From Paraescarpia echinospica (taxonomy: Eukaryota > Annelida > Polychaeta > Sabellida > Siboglinidae), in NCBI GenBank assembly GCA_020002185.1, contig CM034532.1:31231966-31295965 (forward strand): a DNA stretch of 64,000 nucleotides, read 5' to 3'. Every line of letters starts with the position of its first letter. Within the stretch, counting starts at the first letter, position 1. The translations under genes and the position numbers were made by a program. Shown here in pieces: positions 54,789 through 64,000 of the stretch. The notes under the pieces are model-generated. The model worked only from the letters and a program-made list of their open reading frames with translations. It was not told where the DNA came from and did not search any database.

Positions 54789-55859
54789 CTATTCCATTCG
54801 GCTTAGGTAGTCTGCACCTATGTTATCTGTTCCAGGGATTGAATCTACCCGGAAACGATAGGGTTGGACTTTAAGAGCCCATCGCATAACTCGATTGTTT
54901 GTCAACTTCGCAGTGTTTAGGAATTTCAGGGATCGTTGATCACACTGCACAATGAAACTTTGCCCATATAGGTATAAGTGAAATTTCTCGAGTCCCCAAA
55001 CAGTTGCCAGACATTCTCTTTCTACCACGGAATATCGCCTTTGCGTGGGATTGAGCTTCTTGCTCACAAATGCGACTGGGAATAAGACTCCGTTATTTTC
55101 TTGGAGTAACATTGCTCCGAGTCCGGTATAGGACGCATCTGTACGCAAGACAAAGGGTCTGTTGACGTCAGGCAATTTGAGGATAACGCCTTACACAGGG
55201 CCTGCTTCAATTGAATGAAGGCCTTGTCCGCCTCATCATTCCAACTTACCTTGTTAGGCTGTTTTGCCTTGTGAGATCAGTCAATGGAGCCGCGATTCTG
55301 GAATACCCATTAACAAACTTCCGGTAATATCCTGCCAAACCTAGAAAAGACCTCACTTGTTTCTTCGTGGTAGGAATGGGCGCATTCCTAATCTTGTTTA
55401 CCTTGTCTTCCTGGGTCTTCACTTCTCCTTGACCTACTTAGTGCCCCAGGAAATCGACGGATTCAAACCCAAGATAACACTTAGACGGTTTTATTGTGAG
55501 ACCCGCTTGTCTCACTCGGACGATCACTGCCCGCAGTGTTGATAAGTGATCAGCCCATGTTGAGGTGTGAATCAATACATCGTCAACATAATTGGTAACA
55601 CCACCGAGGCCATCTAAGAGTATGCGCATCATGCGACTGTACGATGCGCTGGCGTTGACTTGACCGAAAGGCATGACGCAGAATTGAAACAACCCTTGGG
55701 GAGTACAAAATGCGGTTTTCTCCTTATCTTCCGGTTCCATCCTTATTTGCCAGTAGCCTTTGCAGAAATCTAGTTTGGACAAGTACCTATCCTGCCCCAC
55801 CTCAGCCAAGATAGTATCGGGATTTGGCATAGGTTCTGCATCGAATTTAGTAACCTTGT
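54789..55859 (-). pseudogene. Gypsy reverse transcriptase (3' part) and RNase H
   Basis: From 55859 downward: NKVTKFDAEPMPNPD, DRYLSKLDFCKGYWQI, FCVMPFGQVNA and the catalytic YVDD in TNYVDDVLIH, then FLGH. A TAA directly after FLGH (near 55440) breaks the frame, and a further shift lies near 55250. RNase H follows with LRTDASYTGLGAML, VERECLATVWGLEKF and GADYLSRME, then a stop at 54789. Ending right after RNase H, with no integrase downstream, fits the Gmr1 order. Confidence 0.9.
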
Positions 55860-56221
55860 TTAAAGGGGAAATGAAACGATTGAACAACCACAGCCCAAAC
55901 ATAAGAACATACCATTTACAGTACATGTCACCATGATTTGACAAGTACAGCGTCACGGTATATTTTAAATAATTTTTCAAACATAGCTACTATCGGCACA
56001 GGGCGCCGCCATCATGCTCCAGGGGCGTGTGGTTGTACATCCGGTTTGATTGGCGAGATGTCTCCCAAAGCTGTATACAGCAATTCGATAGGCGACGCAG
56101 CATAGCTCTCAGAAAAACCGACTAAACGCATACAAACACATAAAAACAGAACAATTTAATGCACTGCGTGGCTACTAGATATACTATAAGTGTTAGTAAG
56201 CAACTTTTTACATACTTCCAC

Positions 56222-56381
56222 AGAGGATTCCAACAGAAAAAAACAAGTTATCGATGATGAATTTGACGTGTTCTCTGGCGGCAAGATTGGCAAAAGTCTG
56301 CGGTGGTCACTTTCAAACGCCGATTGCAAGCCTAAATACGAAAGTGACGAGCATAAAAAGACATTGAACGTCGAAACATAA
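56222..56381 (+). other. Exon-like segment inside Kolobok
   Basis: An acceptor cttccacag ends at 56221. A hydrophilic frame follows (EDSNRKKQVIDDEFDVF, KIGKSLRWSL, ESDEHKK) to a stop at 56381. It may be a remnant of a second Kolobok gene. By phase it could also join the DNMT3 exon at 53272, but its place within a transposon argues against that. Confidence 0.25.
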
Positions 56382-57890
56382 TTCTTGGTTAAAGTCACAG
56401 GTCCACCTTCAGTCGATTTGTTTACATATAACTATGCACCGATGAAGTAAAATTAAACGAAATCGACCTGGAAGCTCGACATTATTGCCTTATTTGGAGG
56501 GTGAAGTGGCGCGTAGGAAATGACAAGCCAAAACCAGCTTGTTGTTGCCAAGGTGACTCGGCACTCACGAGTTCCGTCAGGTATCATTACGACCACTATA
56601 TAGTCCCACAGTTCTAGTTCAAAGTCTGCATATATACAAATATGACGTATGCAAAATTGAAATGAAATAAGAAATGTGAATGTAATAAAGTACAAATACG
56701 TGTGAATACTATGATATAATTGGGAATAATGAGTGCTTGTAATCTTTAGTTTACGGCAATTCGTGCCAGCGTGTTGCTACGTCTGAATACCGCAACGTCT
56801 ACATCTACGAGTCTATGTTATCGACTTAGTTGCTGGTGGGGGGAATAACCTTCAAAATAATTACAAAAATAAATGTCAGCTACCGTAGCCAGTATAACGT
56901 TTTGCGAAATAATGTCGTCATCTATTAGTCAACATTAATTAGTCACAGTCCGGACCAATCCCTGTCAATCATGTATTGTAGGCATTGCCATTGCATTGGA
57001 ATGTATTAATTTAAAAGAAATAATTAAAGACAAATATTATTGAAGTTGGACTGCTCAAATACTATAAAATGTAACCGCATTTAAATAAGTGACATTACAA
57101 GTATTTAAATCCTTAAAAATACTTGTTATACAGTCAATAGCATACAACAAAACACTATAGTCATATCTGATATAATTAGTTATTGGCATAGTAAGTAGGT
57201 TCACATCAGTCAACTAAAGTAGGCCTAATACTAATTTATGTGTCTCAAATATTGGCTTGTAACAATGGACCCCGAATTGATGCTCCAGCTTTGAGGCGAC
57301 AGTTTAGCAAGCATGCTATCATACCAAGTCTTTTCCTGATATAGATTGCATGACTGCAAACACCAATGTATGCTTTTAATAACAACGACATTGTATATAA
57401 TTGATTGACTTTTGAATGTAAGCCTAACAAGGAAAAAAGGAAATAAAGTCACAGGAAAAAGCCACAAAGATTAATAAATATATATTTGTATTTATAAAGT
57501 TCAAATGTTAAACACATTTGAGTGCACATGCATTTTAATCATCAAAATTAAAGATAACACACATATATCCACTAAAAAAACGTTGAAAAAGTAACTTGTA
57601 AAGCACACTTGTGCTCCAATTTTAATTAATATTTGCAAGATTGTGTCATTTTGTTCATAATATATAATGGAAGGATTTAGCACGCGAGATGACATCGTCC
57701 CTCATGGTAATACAAATGTCACTTGTAGTGCTGTCACGTCATCGAACTGTAGTGTTAAAACATAAAGGAAGCCAGTGGTCGTGTCGCCAGTGCGACACTT
57801 TGTCGATGCAGTAGTTAATACTGACAATACTGTTGTTCCATTGAACATTCACCATGACCGTGGGTATGCAAAGTTGCCATCGCAGTCTAG
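56382..57890. other. Kolobok left interior
   Basis: No THAP zinc-finger or other gene could be found. Frames such as 56453-56695 (-) look random. Confidence 0.4.
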
Positions 57891-57904
57891 CACGCCTTCT
57901 CCGA

Positions 57905-60118
57905 CTGACCCTGACCATGGCAGTTCTGTCACTGCAGACGCCCTTCAGATGTCCCAGTCTCACTATCGCCATCTTCAGACGATTCTGTCTGCAACAGCGA
58001 GAAGAGAAACATTGAAGCGAGTGATGCAGAATATGTTGTAGCATGTAACAGCACTATCACTGATGATGACTCAAGCGGTTCTTACACTAATGGGAAAGAG
58101 AGAAAGTTTGTCATCTGTGAGAAAAACATCATTTCACTTTTCTGCACCTGCTAAAACACCAAACTGCAATAAACCACTTATATCAAAGCCTAGCATCACA
58201 GTGACTGGATTTGCAGTGGTTGTGACCACAGAATGTGTTGATGGCCACTCGTTCATGTGGCACTCGCAACCCAAGATTGGTAACATTTATGAGAATAACT
58301 TGTTGATACCAAGCGTCCTCTTCCTGACTGGACATTCATTCACTGTGTACAATTTGGTCAACCTAATGAACCTATGTGCCTTGTCACCCCGCCAGTGCTA
58401 CAACATACAGTGGGCATACATACTGCCAGAGTTAGAGGACATGTGGACATGCCATTCAGAGGCCATCCTGGCCAGACAGAGAGTGGTCGCATCAGGCGAT
58501 GCAAGATATGACAATCCAGGACACAACGCTACATTTGGCATTTACTTCATCATGGACACTGACAGCCAACTCATCATTGCTTAAGAAACTGTTCGGGTCA
58601 CAGAGGTCAAGAACAGTTACTGGATGGAAGTGGAGGGCTTGAAACGCTGCTTGGACAACCTGACTGACCATGGGGTGAAGATCACCACACTTGCCTCTGA
58701 CAGACATCCCAGCATTAGAAAGAGAAAGAAATAAAGGTTGTTGTCTACCAAGAAAATGAGGTTGTCCCTTCGATAGGCGCAATTGCCAACCACCTGTGGT
58801 ATTGTGCATCAGCTTGTGGTGGTGATCCCCGCTTGATGAAGGAGATGTGGATCTCGCTCCTCCATCACATCAGGAATTCCATTCATGGACAGCAGGCGTA
58901 GAATTGTACTGGAAGTGCAGTCATGCAACGTATACACAACAAGAAGTGAAAACAACACTTAAGGTACAGAAGCCTTCACTGTCCAGAAGGCTATACTGGA
59001 CTGTTGCCTACTGTATGATATAGAGAGAGTTACGAAGTGCGTTAACACTAGTGAACTGGAGAGCTTACATGCCCTCTTCCTCAAGTATGCACCCAAGTTC
59101 AGCCGTCAAGGCATCATAGCCCGACTCCACTTGGCTACCATTGACCACAACACAAATGCAAGGTAAGGCTTGTGATATCAATAGTGTTAACATTTGATGT
59201 TACAAAATAATGTATCAGTTGCTTGACAAAGATGCACACTTTAGAAATCCAGCATTGCATTAGGAAATAAACTGAAATGGCTGAACATCCCTGCCTGTAC
59301 TCAATAGCAAAACCATGGTAGGAATACAGTTTCGAAAATACAAATCGCTGTACAAGAGTATGCATGCAAACAACAGATAACATAATTAAAATTGAGGACA
59401 TTTGTTTTCTGTTACTTGAATTGTTTAACTATATATCAATGGAATTGGAATGGTATGCTTTGGAATTGCTTATTGAAATATAAACTTATGCATATATAAA
59501 TTATATATATATAATATATATATATATGATTCAATAATAAATATTTGAATGTATTATGGAATTGGAATTCATTGGAAATTGAAATTGAAAAGGATGGCAG
59601 AATTCGGAACCGATTACTAAATGACATTAGCCGTTTGATTTCGAGAGAGAGAGAGAGTTATCTACGAAGAACGATGATAGAGTATTGTTTATAATCTAGC
59701 AATGATACACAACCATTGATGAGATCATACAAGCAAGCTGTTTGGTTTACTGTGTGCATGTTACAGCTATAGCCAGCTATTCTTCAGATATTTCTATTGT
59801 TATACTGATTTTAAATTTATCATTTGCTCAATCAGCGGGAAATGGTGAAAACAGCAGACAACAAGCTACGGTATCAGCTGCAGTATTCAAAGTCTGCTGA
59901 GTATGTAGTGAAGAAAGTGATGGCGTCAAAGGACTACAGCTTCCGAGGATAAATTCTAGAGGGCAATGCAGCTAGATGCACGAGTGGCTCAAAGCTGTGA
60001 AGTGTGCTCAAAGTTGCGACATCGAGTAAGGAGGTAACTCTAGCAGAGCATGCAGGCATCGAAAAACCAGCAAAAGAGGAGGCTGTGTCAAAGCAAACAA
60101 CCCACTTTATGGAAAACT
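57905..60118 (+). pseudogene. Kolobok transposase, degraded, two exons
   Basis: An acidic/serine linker (SPSSDDSVCNSEKRN, TITDDDSSGSY) precedes KERKFVICEKNIISLF, the start of the family core. After a frameshift near 58145 the core continues: TTECVDGHSFMWHSQP, LIPSVLFLTGHSF, SGDARYDNPGHNATFGIYFI and, past an in-frame TAA at 58582, VKNSYWMEVEGLKRCLDNL with TLASDRHPSIRK. The QFDVWH block is missing (stop near 58730). Another frame gives ANHLWYCASACGGD and LLHHIRN, then TSELESLHALFLKYAPKFS and IIARLHLATIDHNTNA. A donor at 59163 and an acceptor ending 59835 lead to NKLRYQLQYSKSAEYVVKK and a KQTTHFMEN stop at 60118. There are several breaks, so it is inactive. Confidence 0.85.
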
Positions 60119-63100
60119 AGTTGTGTCCGTATCAATTCGGTTTAGTGCCACCGAATTGATACGACATCCAATTTCAAATGACAATGGATTTCTATGCTTA
60201 AATAACATTGTTTGAACATCACTGGCAGAAATAGAGAAACGTTTTAGGCAAAGTGCATTCTCACTACTGTATAGGACCTCCTAAAGTAAGGAACATCCAC
60301 TTGAAAGCTTGTATCCTAGTTGTGGTATGCAATGTGTTTTATTAGACACTATTCGATGTAGGGAACTTTGGGTATATGTAATTTACTGGAATAGTTTAAC
60401 CAAGTCCAAACATGTTACTTATAGCGAGTTTATTTCAACAGACCACCATTTCTCAAACATCACACTGAACTGTACATGTATTTGTTCATATGACTCACTG
60501 TACACTTTTAATGTGGCTTCTAGGACGTGTGTCACAAAAATGATAAGGGCCATTACCATTAAAACTGGACTGTTGCCATCAAGTTTAGTAAAAGTGAAGT
60601 GCCATCTTACAACAAAATATATATTTTTTGTTTAATCTGTATGTTTTAGCCAGTATTATTAAAGTGTACTACAAACTAATGAAGCAGCAAAGGATTCAGC
60701 TATACGTTTTTTATATACTCATACTTCATTGTTAGTATTACATTTAACATTATCACAACACAACATCTCAAAAAGTACTTAATAATAATAAGAACACTTA
60801 TATAGTGCCATAAATATAGATAAATCCATTTGGAGGCGTTTGATAGATTTTGAAACTAGTACTACAAGTTTTGAATCTGTATCTTGAATAATAATACTTG
60901 TTTTCTTGACACATGTCCCTAGTGTTGAAAGTTGAAACCCACAATTATGTAAAACTGGAACTGTAATGGAATATTTTGTATGTAATAATTTTTGTATCAC
61001 AATATTTTATCATAATGATGACCCATATCATCAATAAACGTGTTACTTATTGATGTACTATATGTGCACAGGACTGACACAGACCCAAATTGTAATACAG
61101 TTAGATTAAAATGTGTCACAGTGTGAAGTGAATCAACTGAAAGAAACATTGAAAACTGGTGTGTGAATTTGACTAATGCATTGGCACAGTCTGCCATGTA
61201 GTCTTATTTATTTATGAATTGTTTCTCCATATGAATAAACTGTTGATATATTTCATGTTGGCTTCAGTATTACAAATCGAATTATGAACAGGGACATGCA
61301 AGACACTTCAGATCACATTGTTGCTGCCAAAAATGGGATAAGAAGTCACCGAGTAATTCATTCTACCTTTTGGTCAATCTAATCTTACTTATCCAGGGTT
61401 GTTATTTTCACTGTATACTCACCTGTATAGTGCAATGTCCATAGCTTAAATTTTCATAAACCCCATTCACTTCTGGATACAGTGCAGGCTGGTATAACAT
61501 GTCTGTTGCCTTTTCCAAGTCTCTCCCTTGACCACAACGTGAAGTGACGATATGCGGCTAATCGAATCAATCGATATGTTCTGAAAGTTCATTTATCTGC
61601 ATTAGTTTATAATAAACAACCGGTATCTTCTAATTATTGTTATACTGTCAAAACTGTGTGTTTTATCAATATCACATCATGAATTTAGTGAATTGGTTCA
61701 TTTGTTTGTGAAGGGCTGTAATAATTATGATTGTAAGACTACCTTTCATGATGTGGTCTTGATAACACACACACATAATATATATAACATTTTTGTTATA
61801 TTAAAAACTCCACTTAAATATTTTTGTATCAATAATACTGATTATGCATCTATTAGTGCATGGTAGTGTGCAATTTGTCTACATTTTTTATATAAATTAA
61901 GCAAGTTGCTTGAACACTTTTACATAGGGAATTAAACAACTGTATAAAAAGGATGCACACGTCCTGTCAAGAATAAAAGTAAGTTTATTAAGAAAATGAT
62001 CAAAAATTGTTTGATGAAAATCATAGACATAGTATTTTATGAAGATTGAGTGAACCTGAACATTTGAGGTGGGAACAAGTATAATTACTCTATTTAAGTT
62101 TGAAATAGTTATTGCTAGAATAATTATTCGATACCTGTTGAACTATGTAGTACTTGCCTACTAGCTATTGGTCGAATCAACGAGTCTGCACGCAAATCAT
62201 ACAATGACAACAGACCGACTTCCAAGTTCGAACACCGCCCTGTTGGTGCAAACCGTTTCGAAGTCGTCACTCATAGTCGGTAATGACACTAAATCTAATG
62301 CAGGCATCTGTAAGGTCTGTCATACGGTGCTGTACGGCAGCTATCTCCCTACAGCACAGCAACTCGATGTGCGTCGACATTGGGACGCAGTGTCCACACA
62401 AACACTATGCGACATTATTAAGTCGCGTAACGTCTTCGTCGTCGATAGACCAACTGTCACTGTCCGACTCCCACAACTGAACCTGACCTTGGGCCGGACA
62501 TTATCGGACCGTGGATCGCACACTGTCACTGGGTGAAACCCGTATGGCACAGGCCCTTTGTGTGTGTCAACCGTATCAACCGTAACTTCCGGGTGACAAG
62601 TCGAACTAGAGTCTTCATCTGTCGTATCGATTTTCTCCCCAAGTGATACGGAAGTTTTAAAAATCACTTAATAACTCGTCTCTACCAAAATCCTTCGACG
62701 TATTTGTCAACAACAAAATAAAAATAGTCCCGGTATGCGCGTGCATCTAATATTCTGAACTTTGCTTTGAAAGCCCCGCCCCCTTCTGGTAGCTAAAATC
62801 TTCGTTCGGGAAGTGCGACTTTAACAATGATTTCATTGGTTATAAATCGTTGCCATTTAATTTCACCTTTTTATTTCGAACGCGTATACAAGTTATTTGT
62901 TGACCTATAGAACGCCTATCGTGTATAATAGGGCACCATATCTTTGTTTTCGCACAGAAATGTATACTAATGAAGTAAACCGAAAAAACCCAAAATTTAA
63001 CATTGATTAAATAGGAGTGAATCAAACCATTCACTTGGAACAAAGATGGCGATACGCAGTGCTCTATAGCGACGATTTAGGCATTTAACAAAATCGTTTT

Positions 63101-63204
63101 TTTAGTTTGTCTTATAAATGAATACGTTTCTGTTAACATTAATGTATACTTATATAGTATATATTTAAATATGTAGCATGAAACAGCTGCATTTCATTTC
63201 CCCT
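60119..63204. other. Kolobok right interior
   Basis: A 13-bp-arm hairpin (GTATCAATTCGGT/ACCGAATTGATAC) lies at 60128-60162, just past the transposase stop. 62168-62667 is GC-richer, with open frames on both strands and a GTQC-like motif, but no family was recognised. Confidence 0.4.
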
Positions 63205-63208
63205 TTAA

Positions 63209-64000
63209 CTGGCGAAAATCTACTACCGGTCTGCATGTGGAGTCAGATTTACGAATTAGCAACAAAGGCGATGAGTACGGTGAATGAGATGGCTCAATCA
63301 CGCCCGTTTCTCGCATCTTCTCAACCTCCTGTTTTACCACTCCCAACTTGGCTAATGGAATAGGGTACGGTTTGCATCTCACGGGACTAGAGGACATTAC
63401 CTCAATGGAATGGGACAAGAGACTAGTTTGCCCCGGAGTGCTCGAAAAGATGGAAGGAAATTCTTCCATTAGCTGTTTCAAGTCTCGTGTCTGATCAGGT
63501 GATAAACTATCACTCACATGGACGTCCCCAAGGTTTTCCTCTCTCTCAGGAATGGGAAAATCCTCATCAGTCTCACATTCAGGTTGTTCTTCGACAACAG
63601 CAGTTAAACCTAGCATCTCCACATTACCTCTCTCATAGTATTTCTTCATCATGTTGATGTGGAAGAGTTTACGATTATCTCCGATCTTTACCCGAAAATC
63701 GTTTATCCCCACTCTCTCTATCACCTCATATGGACCCTTCCATTGCATGAGCAACTTGTTTGAATCAGTGGGGAGAAGGATGAGGGCTTTGTCTCCTACT
63801 TCTAGGGTTCTCACCTTGGCCTTTCGATCAAAGTGTTCCTTATACCGGTCTTGAGAATTCTTAAGATTCTCTCTAGCTAGTTCGTAAGTTGATTCTATCC
63901 GATTACGGAGATCCACTATACTGGTACGTTTCTACTAGCTCATCGTCTGGTTTCTCATTCTCCAATAACTCTCTAAGAATCATCATAGGCCCCCTGACTG
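63209..64000 (-). pseudogene. Gypsy integrase C-terminus fused to reverse transcriptase start
   Basis: From the window end: RGPMMILRELLENE (integrase), a frameshift near 63915, then DLRNRIESTYELARENL, VRTLEVGDKALILLP, GPYEVIERVG and KLFHINMMKKYYER (integrase C-terminal domain). In the same open frame follow HSIEVMSSSPVRCKPYPIP, EVEKMRETGVIEPS, SPYSSPLLLIRK and VVDFRQL (start of reverse transcriptase). The frame then runs into the Kolobok TIR. The next residues (NKVT) are found at 55859, so the empty site can be read exactly as QL/NKV. Confidence 0.9.

Larger units (their letters stand above)
55864..63204 (+). mobile_element. Kolobok-type DNA transposon, 7.3 kb, inserted in gypsy pol
   Basis: TTAA at 55860-55863 and 63205-63208; ends AGGGGAAATGAAA and its reverse complement. 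Removing the element and one TTAA restores the gypsy reverse transcriptase reading frame. It contains a degraded transposase on the + strand. TTAA targets and this transposase type define the Kolobok superfamily. Confidence 0.88.
53641..64000 (-). mobile_element. Gmr1-like Ty3/gypsy retrotransposon, continues past window
   Basis: Pol reads on the - strand from the window end: integrase C-terminal part, then reverse transcriptase, then RNase H and stop at 54789. Integrase before reverse transcriptase marks the Gmr1-type order. A Kolobok element (55864-63204) interrupts it. The 3' LTR should lie at about 53.6-54.7 kb: a TATATAA (- strand, near 53730) and AATAAA near 53810 fit, but LTR ends were not fixed because the partner LTR is outside. 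The left limit is a guess. Confidence 0.75.

Noticed and set aside
56222..56381. DNMT3 exon within the Kolobok element
   Set aside because: Phase fits by chance one time in three, and the segment lies inside a transposon inserted in a retrotransposon.
1..64000. CRISPR arrays, operons, bacterial ribosome binding sites
   Set aside because: The sequence is eukaryotic, with spliced genes; the tandem repeats seen are minisatellites without spacers.

Overview
The window is animal nuclear DNA: AT-rich, with spliced genes whose introns are packed with nested transposons. Two host genes lie head to tail on the + strand. The first (3431-38762, 15 coding exons, conceptual 819 aa) is an RFX1/2/3-type winged-helix transcription factor, recognised from its DNA-binding domain, dimerisation region and C-terminal exons. 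The second (about 42.9 kb to beyond 53.3 kb) is the N-terminal half of a DNMT3-type de novo DNA methyltransferase, recognised from its PWWP domain and the tryptophan-rich segment after it; its ADD and catalytic exons must lie past the window end. A genome with RFX1/2/3, DNMT3, hAT, Kolobok, piggyBac-like, tyrosine-recombinase and Gmr1-like elements fits an aquatic invertebrate. The species cannot be named from this sequence.

Layout: 1-3.4 kb is the 5' flank or first intron of RFX, with an X-box-like site and a hAT-like element. 3.5-26.5 kb holds RFX exons 1-13, separated by introns with a 9-bp-TSD element, a LINE-containing repeat, a Mutator-like transposon with a spliced 401-codon ORF, a piggyBac-like MITE nested in another TTAA element, SINEs, minisatellites and a 135-bp palindrome. 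The exon 13 acceptor is the last unit of a 54-bp tandem array that duplicates the acceptor itself. 26.7-37.6 kb is one large intron filled mostly by a 10.2-kb hAT element with a perfect 8-bp TSD. Nested in it are a broken ZNF862-like hAT transposase and an interrupted LINE repeat. A TTAA element with long inverted arms sits in that repeat, and a tyrosine-recombinase fragment sits in one arm. 37.6-39.1 kb holds the last two RFX exons and poly(A) signals. 39.1-42.8 kb is intergenic and contains a CRE-bearing candidate promoter for the second gene. 42.9-53.3 kb holds eight DNMT3 exons, with hAT, piggyBac-like and pogo-like elements between them. 53.6-64 kb is a Gmr1-like Ty3/gypsy retrotransposon (integrase upstream of reverse transcriptase) on the - strand, split by a 7.3-kb Kolobok element at a TTAA site.

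The host exon joins were checked by reading-frame phase and are consistent throughout; the RFX exon 2 donor was itself chosen by phase. Six transposons of five terminal types sit at TTAA targets. Several insertions can be dated relative to one another because they interrupt repeats that have another copy in the window.
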